DNA of 64,000 nucleotides, from NCBI GenBank assembly GCA_964030475.1, contig CAXIPT010000002.1:13211267-13275266 (forward strand). The letters run 5' to 3'. The notes beneath the pieces were generated by a model. It saw only the letters and a list, made by a program, of their open reading frames with translations, made no database searches and was not told the origin of the DNA. Shown one piece after another: positions 41,900 to 64,000 of the stretch (positions are counted from its first letter, which is position 1; every line of letters starts with the position of its first letter). A program made the translations under genes and the position numbers. Origin of the DNA: Tethya wilhelma (lineage: Eukaryota; Porifera; Demospongiae; Tethyida; Tethyidae).

Positions 41900-43990
41900 T
41901 ATATCATTGTACTCAGCATGTAATAAGCTTTTAAATGATATTTTAATTTGTCCCATTTTGGATAAAAATAGATGATCCAGCAAAGGATTTCTTGTTTGAG
42001 AATGGAAATCGGGTACAGTTGTATTCATCATTCATCATGAGCTTTCAAAATTAGTGATAGATGATGCAGAGTTAGTTAGAACCATGCATTGCTGTAGTGT
42101 ATATTTCCAATGGAAACGATAATACTAATAAACAGTGCTTATTCAGGTCAATGTTTAGCAAATCATAACAAAATGGATATCGTTTGAATGAATGCTCTCA
42201 ATTGCACTGAATATAATAACGCAAGTCACAAATCAATATGATGTGTCTACACTTTAGTATACTCGAGGTGCTTTTAGGTATATTTTTTTCTATACCAATT
42301 ACATACTTTTAACTATTGCCAGCAAAGGGTTTATTGCGATTATACCATTGTACTCAACATGAAATAAGATTTCAAATGATATATAATTTGTCCCATTTTG
42401 GATAAAAACAGATTATATAGAATTGATTTTATTCAGCCCCCCTATACACAGGCTTCCATTGGAAATGATCTTTCTCGTATAATTATAATGTGTAGGAGCT
42501 ATATACTGTAATTAGGCCAACGTTTAGCAAATCATAACAAAATGGATATATCATTTGAATGCTCTCATCACACTGAATACAATGGTGCAATTCCCAATTC
42601 CATACGACCATATGCATTCTACACTCTAATAATACTATATATACTCAAGGTGCTTTTAGGTGTTTTTTCTATACCAACTACATACTTTTAATTGTTGCCA
42701 GCAAAGGGTTTATAGATTGAAAATAGAAATTATACCATTGTACTTAACATGAAATAAGCTTTCAAATGATATATAATTTGTCCCATTTTGGATAAAAACA
42801 GATGATACAGAGTTGGTTTTATTCAAAGCCACTATACACTTCCATTCGAAATTATCATACTCGTACACAGTGCATATACTATAGGTGGGACTTAATCAGT
42901 CCAAAGTTTAGCAAATCACAAGAAATTGGATATTATTTGAATGCTCTCATCGCACTGAATACAATAGTGTTCCAATAGTAATTCCAATTCCATATGACCT
43001 TTTCCTACTCTAATATATATACTCAAGGTGCTTTTAGGTGTTTTTTCTACAAACTACATACTTTTAATTATTGCCAGCAAAAGGTTTTATTGTTTGAAAT
43101 AAAAATTATACCATTGTACTCAGCATGAAATAAGCTTTAGAATGATATATAATTTGTCCCATTTTGAATAAAAACAGATGATACAGAGTTGGTTTTATTC
43201 AAAACCACTATACACTTCCATTGGAAATGATCATACTCGTAAACAGTGCATATAATGAGTAGGAGCTAATCATGCCTAGGTTTAGCAAATCATTACATTA
43301 TAGATATTGTTTGAATGCTCTTATCACACTAAATACAATGGTGTAAGTCCCAATTCCATATGATCTTTCTACACTTTAATATACTCAAGGTGCTTTTAGG
43401 TGTTTTTTTTTTCTATACAAACTACGTACTTTTGATTATTGCCAGCAAAAGGTTTATTGTTTGAAAATAAAAATTATACCATTGTACTCAGCATGAAATA
43501 AGCTTTCAAATGTTCCATATATATACGTGGGACTTAATCAGGAATTAATATATATAGGTGGGAACAAAATGGATATCATTTGAATGCTCTTATTGCAGTG
43601 AATATAATGGTGCAAGTCCCAATTCCATACGACCTTTCTACACTCTAATATATTCAAGGTGCTTTAGGTGTTTTTTTCTATACAAACTACATACTTTTAT
43701 TATTGCCAGTAAATTAAGAGTTTATTGTTTGAAAGTAGAAATTATACCATTGTACTCAGCATGAAATGAGCTTTCAAATGATATATAATTTGTCCCATTT
43801 CGGATAAAAACAGATAATACAGAATTGGTTTTATTCAAACCCACTATACACTTCCATTGGAAATGATCATACTCGTACACAGTGAGTATAGGACCTAATC
43901 AGGCCTACGTTTAGCAAATCATAACAAATGGATATCGTTTGAATGCTCTCATCACACTGAATACAAAAACGCAAGTCACAATTTGATATG
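41900..43990. repeat. Satellite array, ~360-390 bp monomer, about 5-6 copies
   Basis: Landmarks recur in order: TTTGTCCCATTTTGGATAAA (~41945, 42386, 42778, 43153, 43790), CAAATCATAACAAAATGGAT, and AAGGTGCTTTTAGGTGTTTT (~42265, 42648, 43024, 43385, 43655). Copies differ by substitutions and small deletions, one unit being shortened near 43510. No coding content. Confidence 0.85.
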
Positions 43991-44218
43991 ACTTAATTGT
44001 CTACAATTCATTATTATCATTACTATCATCTCAGAATACATGCCACAAATAGGCGTAAGTGGGGGTGGCCATGGGGAAGGGCACACAAACACAAATACAC
44101 ACATAATACAGAGTATAGCTGAAAAACCTACCAATACGAAGAGAAAACACAAGTTAGCTATTATACACACAAAACTTATAACAATTCAAGCAGTTTTTGC
44201 CTCTAGATTCTAGTCAGT

Positions 44219-45623
44219 TCAACTTTTCAGTCGACTGCAGGTTTGATACGAGACAGGACTCTGAGCCCAGGACGAGATGTCATGAGTGTCTACATTGAAA
44301 CCAGGAACCAAAGATGTAAATTGCTTTCTCAATTGATGCCTTTGGTTTTTAATTTCACGGTAATCAACATAACACAAACCCGTACAATATGGAAGAAGAA
44401 CAAATGAAGCACCATCACTTCCAGCACCATTGAACACAGTCATACTGTACTCTCCTAAATCACTTTCTTGGACAGTCCTGATTGAGATGATCACTCTAGG
44501 ATCAGTCATACTGTTGATGATCCTCCATTTCTTCTCCACTCCACACTAGCTCCAGATGTGTATCATTCCCAGTACGGTAGTACTGGGTACATAGGAATGG
44601 CACGGATGGCCCATTAGCGCAATACAAATATGCACGCGAATAACTCTGCAAAAACTGATCACTTGGCACTAAAAGGCTTCTTAAGCTACTATTTAGCCTT
44701 TTCTCTTTCTATTGAGCCTAAAAACATAGCCTAAAACCATCGCTAAAGTAACAAACTAAAGTATGCCAAACCTCCAATTTTNNNNNNNNNNNNNNNNNNN
44801 NNNNNNNNNNNNNNNNNNNNNNNNNNNNNNNNNNNNNNNNNNNNNNNNNNNNNNNNNNNNNNNNNNNNNNNNNNNNNNNNNNNNNNNNNNNNNNNNNNNN
44901 NNNNNNNNNNNNNNNNNNNNNNNNNNNNNNNNNNNNNNNNNNNNNNNNNNNNNNNNNNNNNNNNNNNNNNNNNNNNNNNNNNNNNNNNNNNNNNNNNNNN
45001 NNNNNNNNNNNNNNNNNNNNNNNNNNNNNNNNNNNNNNNNNNNNNNNNNNNNNNNNNNNNNNNNNNNNNNNNNNNNNNNNNNNNNNNNNNNNNNNNNNNN
45101 NNNNNNNNNNNNNNNNNNNNNNNNNNNNNNNNNNNNNNNNNNNNNNNNNNNNNNNNNNNNNNNNNNNNNNNNNNNNNNNNNNNNNNNNNNNNNNNNNNNN
45201 NNNNNNNNNNNNNNNNNNNNNNNNNNNNNNNNNNNNNNNNNNNNNNNNNNNNNNNNNNNNNNNNNNNNNNNNNNNNNNNNNNNNNNNNNNNNNNNNNNNN
45301 NNNNNNNNNNNNNNNNNNNNNNNNNNNNNNNNNNNNNNNNNNNNNNNNNNNNNNNNNNNNNNNNNNNNNNNNNNNNNNNNNNNNNNNNNNNNNNNNNNNN
45401 NNNNNNNNNNNNNNNNNNNNNNCGTACGTGCCGGTGCACGATATAACCTTTGATTTTTAATTTCGCGGTAATCAACATAACCATTGAACACAGTCACACT
45501 GTACTCTCCTACATCACTTTCTTGGACATTCCTAATGGAGATGCCTCCATCTGCTAGAATGGTCACTCTAGGATCAGTCATGCTAGTCATGCGCTGTTGA
45601 TGATCTCTCCATTTCTTCTCCAC
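44219..45623 (-). pseudogene. Immunoglobulin-like domain fragments around an assembly gap
   Basis: Two related minus-strand pieces encode an I-set-like C-terminal half: VEKKWR...DPRVTILADGGISIRN, VQESDVGEYSVTVFNG (right piece, ~45480-45623) and the same with a five-residue loss before SIR (left piece, ~44400-44545). D-x-G-x-Y is the typical Ig F-strand motif, but the F-strand Cys is replaced by Val or Met. The 641-base N gap prevents joining. Could be exons of an Ig superfamily receptor or diverged copies of one exon. Confidence 0.45.
44782..45422. other. Assembly gap (641 N)
   Basis: Unknown bases; all frames through it are meaningless. Confidence 1.
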
Positions 45624-46131
45624 TCCATACTAGCTCCAGATGTGTGTGTAATGATGATTGTGAACTCAGTTGGCTCAGTGTCAGTGAGATTCAATCTGGT
45701 AGTGAGGTTAATTGGTTGGTCTAGTAAGAATCACGGGTGGACGAACTGGAGAGAATTAGGGAAGAATATAATATATAGAAGTGAAGTAAGGTTAAATTAT
45801 ATTCTTCCATGCATGCATGGAGTGCACACATAATTTGGGAAAATTTCATATTGTGTACCAAACCGGGTTCGCACTAAAAATTTTTGTAGTTTTGTTATCA
45901 TTGCAATGTATTGGTACATAACGGGTTGTTAACTTTTTGTAGCTGCCACAAAATCACTATGAAAAATTCCCAAAATTGAGCTGCATGCACCAAAATTATT
46001 AATTTTATGCCCAGCATGCATGTGAAATGATGGCAATATATATCAGATTCTATAGTTTTTATACAATACAGATCATTCAAAAACTATATATAATATGTTA
46101 TGTATAAAGACACAAAAATTAAGCTGTAGGA

Positions 46132-46255
46132 TTATGGTTCAAGTACTTCAAATGAAGACTCTTTATCTCTAGTGATAGTGAGTTGACAATACTTATAGAA
46201 CAGCCGTTCTGCTTCAGTCAGCACCTGATTGAGATCCATGTTCATGGATAATCTA

Positions 46256-46310
<55 letters not shown>

Positions 46311-49300
46311 GGGTGATGTCATGATAAACATACACACATACACACCACCTACTGGTTGAGACTGCCATAGACGCTGGCTGCATCGGTTGACTTGCAGATC
46401 ACTTGACTGTGCATCGTCAAGATGGCCACACACACAAAGAGGTTAAAGGTGAACTCAAAATTTACCATTGTCCTTTCAGCACGTTTCTCACCACCTGTAG
46501 CCAAGAATTTGATGTAAGACCACATTCAGTAAGACATCTCCAGATGGATAAAGGAGAGGATCAATCAACTCAGATACCTTTCTAGATTTTTTTTTTGCTT
46601 CAAAACATCAAAACAAAGCAATATTAATATATTGTTTATCACTCCATTATGTTATTTTGCTTCACATAGCTTTATTGGAGTGTCCAACTGTGATTGAACT
46701 ATGGGAACATGTGTAGCTGCAGTACATTCCTCACCATCTAGTTCAAACTCTTTAGCAATGGCTTTGTCCGTCTCCACCATGGCTTTATCAGAGTTGAGCT
46801 CAAGGTAGTGACTGCTAAGAACCTCAAACAACCGTATGCTATCCACGAAAGAGAACTCCCTCTTGAAGTCCAAGAGCAGCCACCTGTCAGATACAAGGCA
46901 AGAGAGAGACAGAAAACAGTAATGTAACACTGTTGGGAACACAACTCCAGTTAGATGTATCAGTGGAGAGATATGATGTGCTTGTTAATGGTATACCTAT
47001 GACAGAAGAGGTAGTCATGACACTCTGATTTCTCAAAGAAGTTGTACAGCCGGTAGTCAATCTCTCTGATAAGCTTCTTCACTAGGGCTATAATGCAATA
47101 AACAAGTACCATCACCAACACTCATGTTTACTTAAGTTGACTCTCACTAACCAACTTTCTTCATCATTGTGTGCTCGAGAAAATCCTCTCTCTTTTGTTC
47201 CATGTAATAGGAGAACATCCAATAAGAGTCGACCTCTGACCCTGTCACCACTAGGAACCTGGCCAGTATGTCATTCATCCCTTGACAGTAGCCAATGTCT
47301 AGTCAGGGAGGGAGAGAGAGAGAGACTCACTCACTCACTCACTCACTCACTCACTCACTCACTCACTCACTCACTCACTCACTCACTCACTCACTCACTC
47401 ACTCACTCACTCACTCACTCAAACTCACCAGGATGGAACAAAGCATAGCACATCAGTATTCTGTGTACTTTTCTCAAATTCCGCTTGTGACTAAAAACAG
47501 AGGAAACAACTCATCAACAATAATAATCAAGATGTCAAACTTTAATTTATATAAGCTGCACACTGATCTCTCACAACTCACCTGAAGTAATGAATGTTTC
47601 TATCTGTTCTCTGTACATCTCTCAGAATGATTCTCTTTGCCTTCACATAAGACCTCTCCAGATCTGCAGGTTGTCTTGTGGCATAAACCTACAGCACATG
47701 TGACATGAGTAGACACACAGGGAATGAAACATGACCAAATTCAAGCAAAAGTTAATACAAACAAGCCAAGTACTTTGTTTGTGAGCAACTAGAGCTGGTA
47801 TAGTAAGAAGGGAAAGATAGTGCATGTGAGAGGAAATACAATTAGGATACAACATGAGTGCAGAGTTCATGAGCAGGTAAGTCTGCTCGTGCATATGACT
47901 ACAATTCTAGCAATGCTCACAGTAAATTACATACCTGAGAGGGAAATTCCAGTATCTTCAAGAGGGCCTGCCCCTCCTCGTCCAGTACATCCCCACAGCT
48001 GCGCCTCCGACTGTTACACATACACTGAGCGTTAGAACTCTCTCCCATCGTGGGTGACTTGGTGGACGTGACTCGAGAGGTGAAAGTTCTATCCTCCTCG
48101 TCCTGCTCAACAGAATCGCTACAACCAGACTCACTGGAGCACTTGCTCCTATCGTCAAGGCCCTTATTGAGACACAGTCTACAATATCTTGCCTCTGACG
48201 GTGGTGCTGGTTCACTGGAAGCTGCCACAGAAGTATTGTCGCCCGTTGAGTCGATGCTGTCGGCTAAGCTTCCAACGAGACTGCAATTGCCACTATCATT
48301 TCCACTGGTGCGTCCGCCACAAGAGGCACACGTGGATGAGCTGAGGGTACACGATGCCTCCAGCCTTCTCTCGACCTCTCTCAGCTCGTCTCTACTAGTG
48401 ACCAAGGGGGAGGGGTCTGGTGGGTGGGGTGGTGGTGGTGATGGTGGGCTGCAATTAGAATCATCTGTTTCGTCGTCACTGAATTGCATGTATGGTTGGT
48501 GCTGTAGTTGGTCGTCGTCTCTTATGGGGACGGTTTTGTCCAGGACATGCCATCGCTGACGCAAGGCATGATAGTTGGCTCTGTTCTCTACGTCAATGGC
48601 TTTCTGATCACTGGGATTATTAAGAAGCATGTGGTATGTGGATATAGAACACAATTATTATACTATGTTGCACAGCTCTAGATGCAATACACTCAACTCA
48701 CCGTTTAGTTGAATTCATGGGATAAATACCAAACACAAACTTCCACAGGGAGCGTCGACATGCTGGTGTTACACCAACTGCAGAATAGAAACAACAAGCA
48801 ACTCAAACTGGTACCAGCTAGGCTATTGTTCCACCCATCAACTCTGAGGGCCTCAGAGAGAAGCTACTGCAATAGTGATAGGCCATAAAATTGTCTAAAA
48901 ACTGGTCCCAATTCAGCTTTAGCAACTTGTGAAGCAACAAGGCTTTAAGAGAATAGTCTTAGCAATGTGTGTGTGTTGTATGCATGCCTGAAATATACCC
49001 TTATGTATATCAGCAACATACATATTTACAACTTAAGCTCACCACAAAAAGTCACTAGAGAGTGTCATGTTGGACTACAACAAACAAGTCTTAGTGACAG
49101 AGTAAACAAACATGCAGTGCTCCATGCTAAACAGCTGAAGAACTATAATACTTTACAGGCACTATAGCTGTATCAACACACAAGATATTGCCGGCAGACA
49201 TTAGGTGGACAAAGCTATTATTCTCAGCTTAACAGGAGCAGAAATGCAGGTACACTATAATGTATACCGCGTAGCTTGGAATTTTCATGTCACAAAAAGT

Positions 49301-50755
49301 TCATAAAAAGTCTGTCTCCCCTGTTTTAAACTAGTTTCATGAATTGCAATCTCTGAAATTATTGCTGTTATATCTACTTCAGTTTTCGTGGAGAAAATTA
49401 TTATTGTGCCACGAAAATTTGGAGCCATACGGTAGAACTACATTAATACAGTAAAGTTTTCTGAATTCATTTTTAAGTACTCCCTGTCTTCTCTTCAGCT
49501 CACCTTCAAAGAGTGCCTGCCTCATGATGGATTCCTTCACTAGGCGGCCATCAGAGTCAAACCATCCCAGGTACTCTTGAGGGGAGACTGGGGTGGTAGT
49601 GAGCCGGGAGTGAGGATAGGGGCCCGATAGAGACGACATCACTGTCATACATGTATATCTAAGAACACACAACACAGAGTGGTGAATATTAGACTTCTAA
49701 GAGAGTGTACAATATTGTATCTAATGTTCCTCCTTTTCAAAAACAGGNCTCTAGATGCAATACACTCAACTTACCGTTTTGTTGAATTCATGGGATAAAT
49801 ACCAAACACAAACTTCCACAGGGAGCGTCGACATGCTGGTGTTACACCAACTGCAGAATGGAAACAACAAGCAACTCAAACTGGTACCAGCTAGGCTATT
49901 GTTCCACCCATCAACTCTGAGGGCCTCAGAGTGAGGCTATTGCAATAGTGATAGGCCATAAAATTGTCTAGAAACTGGTCCCAATTCAGCTTTAGCAACT
50001 TGTGAAGCAACAAGGCTTTAAGAGAATAGTCTTAGCAATGTGTGTGTGTTGTATGCATGCCTGAAGTATACCAATATGTATATCAACAACATATGTATTT
50101 ACAACTTAAGCTCACCACAAAAAGGCACTAGAGAATACCCTCCAACATTAATATGTAAGAGTGTCATGTTGGACTACAACAAACACGTCCTAGTGACAGA
50201 GTAAGCAAACATGCAGTGCTCCATGCTAAACAGCTGAAGACTCCAATACTTTACAGGCATTATAGCTGTATCAACACACAAGACATTAGACGGACAAAGC
50301 TATTATCCTCAGCTTAACAGGAGCAGAAATGCAGGTACACTATAATGTATACCGTGTAGCTCTGAATTTTCATGCCACAAAAAGTTAGTAAAAAGTCTGT
50401 ATCCCCTGTTTTAAACTAGTTTCATGAATTTTCAACCCTGAAATTATATTGCTGATATATCTACTTCAGTTTTCTAAATTTTTGTGGAGCAAATTATAAT
50501 TGTGCCACGAAAATTTGGAGCCATACAGCATAACTACATGAATACAGTAAAGTTTTCTGAATTCATTTTTAAAGTACTCCCTCTCTTTTCTCCAGCTCAC
50601 CTTCAAAGAGTGCCTGCCTCATGATGGATTCCTTCACTAGGCGGCCATCAGAGTCAAACCATCCCAGGTACTCTTGAGGGGAGACTGGGGTGGTAGTGAG
50701 CCGGGAGTGAGGATAGGGGCCCGATAGAGACGACATCACTGGCATACATGTATAT
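46132..50755 (-). CDS. TBC-domain Rab GTPase-activating protein (5' end not found)
   Basis: Minus-strand exons, all phase-consistent: 50755-50601 (repeated at 49658-49504), 49850-49775 (repeated at 48777-48702), 48610-47935, 47688-47582, 47490-47429, 47298-47152, 47087-46997, 46883-46735, 46494-46353 and 46252-46132. Counting each repeated exon once gives ~575 residues. TBC landmarks: YLGWFDSDGRL, VGVTPACRRSLWKFVFGIYP, the Arg finger in IILRDVQRTDR, the Gln finger in IGYCQGMNDILARFL, and FCHRWLLLDFKREFSF, then FNLFVCVAIL. A ~190-residue Ser/Pro/Cys-rich insert sits within the domain before the Arg finger. It speeds GTP hydrolysis by a Rab, controlling membrane traffic. Closest in feel to TBC1D16/TBC1D25, but I do not assign a symbol. 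The duplicated exons lie on two sides of an N and are probably unmerged haplotype contigs. Confidence 0.88.
46258..46306. repeat. (GA)n microsatellite, polypyrimidine tract of a minus-strand acceptor
   Basis: On the minus strand it reads (CT)n and leads into CATCTAG|ATTATCC, the acceptor of the last TBC exon. Confidence 0.85.
47325..47421. repeat. (ACTC)n microsatellite next to a minus-strand donor
   Basis: About 24 units. On the minus strand it reads (GTGA)n, directly after the true donor GTGAGTTTGAG at 47428, so each unit resembles a 5' splice site. Confidence 0.9.
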
Positions 50756-50844
50756 CTAAGAACACACAACACAGAGTGGTGAATATAAGACTTCTAAGAG
50801 AGTGTACAATATTATATCTAATATTCCTCCTTTCAAAAACAGGC
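48676..50844. repeat. ~1.07 kb direct duplication across a single N
   Basis: 48676-49747 and 49749-50844 are the same sequence with a few percent differences (both begin CTCTAGATGCAATACACTCA). The lone N at 49748 marks a contig join, so overlapping allelic contigs are likelier than a true duplication. Confidence 0.75.
49264..49434. mobile_element. MITE with TACCG...GGAATTTTC termini (two appearances)
   Basis: The left end TACCGCGTAGCTTGGAATTT is mirrored by the right end, reverse complement TACCGTATGGCTCCAAATTT. The second appearance at about 50350-50530 belongs to the duplicated contig. Related to the element at 8970-9104. Confidence 0.55.
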
Positions 50845-51910
50845 CATGGGAATGTATATTACTTCAAACCACACACTCTTTATCATACAGCCATTATGGA
50901 GCACACATACTGCACAGTAACAAAACATGTGCTAAGGTTACCTGGTAACTTTTAGTTCAAAATACTGTAACTACACTAGTAGCGGTTGAGCTTGCTTCAA
51001 GTCGTACACAGCAAACACCTCCTGAGGAAAGACAATCAGGAAACACTTCACACTCTATCAGTGGATCTAACTTGCATGCATTTATATCTGGCATTGACAA
51101 GCAGCACAAACAGTGTCGCTAATGGTTTCCATTTAATGCCATAAAGCCGACAACACAGGACAGTACAATGGTGATTGCAGACAATCATAGCAACAAGCAA
51201 AGAGATTTAAACACAACTGCTACACCTTATACATACACCTTTGTGTGTTCTGCTAGCTATCAAACACAGACACACATGTATGCACTAAGCACTCATGGAA
51301 CACACCATCAATGAATTAAAGCATAGTTTGACATAATTCATCTAAAATGTGCTGACTAAAACCGTTCAACAACCTGCAACACCGATCAAAACCACCACTA
51401 ATTGATGGTCAGGACTTCAAACTCTCTACGAAATCTGAGACAAAGCAAACATCTGCCCACTCATCAAGCAAAACTGGCCTTGATTGTACTAATACAGACT
51501 ATCTAGATATCTAGCTCAGCTGCTGTGACTATTGTAAGCCCTAGCTTTCACAATGAATCCTGAAGTTCAAGTATTTATCCATGCAGTACCTAGCTACATC
51601 AAGAGATCTGACTCAAATTGTTGTATGATCCCTGTCTGTATCTATTGTTTATTTAGAACAATGACAGATATTATATAGACCCTACACTGACACAGAAGTA
51701 TCACGTACCTTATTGTTTCCTAACAGAAAACACTCTACTGGTCACTGAAAGCTGACCTACTCCACACTTCCAGTAGGGTGGCGTTAATTGGAGTAAAAAT
51801 GTGGTCAATGAATATAATTTTGATAAATTTTTCATGTGACAACAGACTTTACAGTGCAACATCATAATCATGGGCATTCTATACATCTATGGCATTATTG
51901 CAATGGTCTG
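50845..51910. other. Spacer upstream of the TBC gene
   Basis: Probably holds first exon(s) or promoter of the TBC gene. A minus-strand segment after CCTCAG at ~51024 (EVFAVYDLKQAQPLL) is open for 16 codons but does not join in phase, so I do not call it. Confidence 0.3.
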
Positions 51911-52980
51911 TTATGATTCCATCTCTACTACGACAGGTTTGTTAGGATTGTTCTGTAGCATCCACTGAGCAAGCCAGGTCTGCAAACAATAAACAACATA
52001 CATGAACATGTAGTATACAGTGTATATGATATTGTATGTAGTGCAGTGAGGCTGCCATATACAATGATGCATGGTTTACCAGTGGATCTTCTGGTTTTTC
52101 TTTGCAAAGTTGAGACAGGCCTTTCATCAGTGTTGGGTTGACATACCTCTGAAGGTAATCTCTTGCAGACTGACCCTGGTAGATGGGTTCAGTAATTGCT
52201 GCAAAGCATCAGAAACAAAATGAAAAGCAGCATCATGACAATGAATTTGACCATAGATAATATAGACATACAAACCGATAATTTGTACATACGTATGGCT
52301 ATATTAGACATGGTTTGAATTTCACCTATAGACTAAACTTTGAAATAGCTCAAGAGAATCTGTGATTCTTACCTCCGGTAAAGATGAACTTGATCTCCCT
52401 CTCAGCACTGTGGTAACTGTCACTTCCGTGAAGTGCATTCTTGGTCTGGTCGTGACCATATTTGGCTCGTAAGCTATCGGGAGCTTCTTGTTTTGCCCTC
52501 GAGGCATTTGTGGGTCCCAAAAGATCTCTCCATTCTTGAATGGCATCGGGCTTTGCAAGCACCAGTGCTATGATGTCATCACTGTACAAACATACTTTAT
52601 TATGACAGGCACACTTATGAGGGGATGGACCGATAAACACCACAGATATTACAAGGTATATATCTATGGATAACCCCACCTGTGCATGTATGCAATGAGA
52701 CTTGGAAAGAACATCTTCCCATAATGCTCTGCGTAAAAGTCAGATGCCTGCTCAGGAGTTAGCCTTAGTCTCCTTTGCTACATAAAAATAAAATTTTAGC
52801 AATAATATTACATCATTTTCAAGTCTCCTGCAGTGAGCTTACCTGCAATATTGTAAACCCGTTTCTTTTGATCTCCTCAATGATTTCATCTGCATACTGG
52901 ACTGCGTCTGGTTTGATGATTGCCAGAGTACGCTCTACTGTCACAGCAGGAGGCTCTGGAAACAGTGGAATGTCCTCCAT
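51911..52980 (-). CDS. NME5: Nucleoside diphosphate kinase homologue 5 (NME5)
   Basis: Five minus-strand exons: 52980-52843, 52777-52680, 52581-52373, 52198-52080 and 51979-51911; phases agree, 633 bases, 210 residues (human NME5 is about 212). The NDK fold contains TLAIIKPDAVQ, RRLRLTPEQASDFY, GKMFFPSLIAYM, LAKPDAIQEWRDLLGP and NALHGSD with the active-site His130. The C-terminal part (PTLMKGLSQLCKEKPEDPLTWLAQWMLQNNPNKP) is the DPY30-like dimerisation motif typical of NME5. The protein is associated with cilia and the radial spoke, fitting an organism with flagellated cells; kinase activity of this group is weak or absent. A short spacer separates it from CSDE1 in the opposite direction. Confidence 0.95.
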
Positions 52981-53739
52981 CTTGTGTTAGTGTGTTACCA
53001 TAGTAACGATATACCCCGGAAGTGTATAGTAACCGCGTGGGCGGGGCCAGGGAGGAGACCCCTTCATTAAAAATGACGTCACCTTCCAAAACCACACACA
53101 TCTTTCTCGTTCCAGTGTTTCGTTCGTTTTTGTCTCTTCTGTGTTAGTAGTAGCTAGGCCCTACGAGTTCTTAAAACTTTTATCAGTCGTTTAAAAATAA
53201 GTTTCTACCTGAGCAGCAGGTATTTAATTTAGACTCCAAGTCTCTTGGTGCCTGGCAGCTCAAGTTTCTCAACACTCAAGTTTCTCAACTGATTATTATT
53301 CAGGTAGATCTACGATGTGAATACTTGTTTCCGATCTTGTGATAATTATCCTCCTGTATTATTAATAGCAAGCTGTTAATTGAGACTTGAAATTCGTAAA
53401 CTTGTCAGAATTTATAGTTTTATTTTGTTATCTCTTATTAATGCCCACCCATGTAGATATCTTGCAATTTTTATTATTGTACTCTCTTGATGTCTCATAA
53501 TCACAGGAAGTCCCACAGCAAGTGTTTTACCCTCAAAAGAACCAAGCAACTTTTCAAGCAAATCATTCGACAATAAATCATATACTTCACACAAGGACCA
53601 GCAACAGTTGACACATATGCAGCTTATACTGGACCACACTTACTAGTAGAGACTATGGAATAATATAGACAAGTTGACCAACCATTGGCAATTCTCCATT
53701 ACTATTTTTAAAGCAAATACAAGTGACATTACAACAGCC
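52981..53739. promoter_or_regulatory. Bidirectional promoter and 5' UTR between NME5 and CSDE1
   Basis: The NME5 start is at 52980 (minus) and the CSDE1 ATG at 53740 (plus). The spacer includes the probable CSDE1 leader, beginning somewhere after the GC-rich stretch at 53030-53060. No TATA box is evident. Confidence 0.4.
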
Positions 53740-63538
<9,799 letters not shown>

Positions 63539-64000
63539 AGTATTACAAATAAGGAAAAGAGGGAAAAAAAAGTGTACAAGAACATTTGCAACTTACACAA
63601 AAATATTTGAGAATAATTTTTTTGATATTGGTTTTATTTGTGATCGATAATAATGATAATAATGATGAACCTTAATTGTATTATTGACTAGTATAATAAT
63701 ACTAGTCTATCTACCTTTTTCTACTTCTAGAGCTGGCTATGTCATGCACGTTACGTGCAAAATGCTATAGCCTGTCATTAAGATGACAAAAGATGCAGTC
63801 ATCGCATCGATCGATATTGCTTCCGTGGTGGATTTACAACTTGGATAGCAGACACAAGCTCATGAAAATCCCTTGCCATGTTTATATTAGTAGCTTTGAC
63901 ATTGATACTTCCCTATTATGTGAAGGTGCTAGAGAACTAGCCCCATCCATGGGTGGTGATTGAAGACGCACATGAAAATCTAAGTGAAGTTTTGAATCAT
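63539..64000. other. Downstream of CSDE1: 3' UTR and spacer
   Basis: AT-rich; no further gene is seen before the window ends. Confidence 0.5.

Noticed and set aside
45483..45623. Protein reading through the 641-base N gap
   Set aside because: All residues in the gap are unknown; the frame across it is an artefact.
50940..51024. Extra upstream exon for the TBC gene (EVFAVYDLKQAQPLL)
   Set aside because: It cannot be joined in phase to the exon at 50755 and has no convincing donor.

Overview
The window reads as nuclear DNA of an animal, most likely a demosponge (an Amphimedon-like genome is my inference). Genes are split by short GT-AG introns, several 5'-3' exon chains can be followed with consistent phase, and the content combines conserved metazoan genes (SEC11 signal peptidase subunit, ornithine decarboxylase antizyme, NME5, CSDE1/UNR, a TBC Rab-GAP) with families typical of sponges: beta-helix multi-pass membrane proteins, a kinase/coiled-coil/kelch protein and a laccase-type multicopper oxidase. 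Many small inverted-repeat transposons, microsatellites and a ~370 bp satellite fill introns and spacers. N positions mark contig joins, and at two of them the flanking contigs overlap without having been merged.

Layout. 1-4.7 kb: two tandem beta-helix/multi-TM receptor-like genes (the first cut by the left edge). 5.3-8.8 kb (-): secreted multicopper oxidase with an extra N-terminal repeat. 8.9-11.2 kb: MITEs and a truncated LTR element with a gag start. 11.47-13.19 kb (+): C-terminal kinase-lobe remnant, coiled coil and kelch repeats. 14.4-17.5 kb (-): three copies (one a relic) of an unrecognised type II membrane protein family with two H-x-[ST] motifs. 17.68-20.75 kb (-): SEC11, six exons, one intron carrying several transposons. 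24.86-31.74 kb (+): an incomplete gene fusing a PNGase-type PAW domain to a synaptotagmin-like C2 domain. 32.3-34.8 kb (+): a putatively myristoylated coiled-coil protein with a 12-residue coding minisatellite, interrupted by a transposon exactly at an exon end. 35.6-36.3 kb (+): a small gene whose single exon has been split by a hAT-like element flanked by in-frame splice signals. 36.98-39.23 kb (+): antizyme with its +1 frameshift site. 39.7-40.5 kb (-): intronless methyltransferase. 41.9-44.0 kb: satellite array. 44.2-45.6 kb (-): Ig-domain fragments around a 641-base gap. 46.1-50.8 kb (-): TBC Rab-GAP. 51.9-53.0 kb (-): NME5. 53.7-63.5 kb (+): CSDE1/UNR with an intronic tRNA-Tyr.

How the genes work together: there is no operon logic; neighbours are functionally unrelated. 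Head-to-head pairs with short spacers (SEC11 and whatever starts near 21.2 kb; NME5 and CSDE1) suggest shared bidirectional promoters. The most noteworthy items are the transposon that appears to have made a new intron, the transposon sitting on an exon/donor boundary, the PAW-C2 fusion, the deep conservation of the antizyme frameshift, the possible new membrane-bound 2H-phosphoesterase-like family, and the repeated placement of microsatellites right at splice sites.
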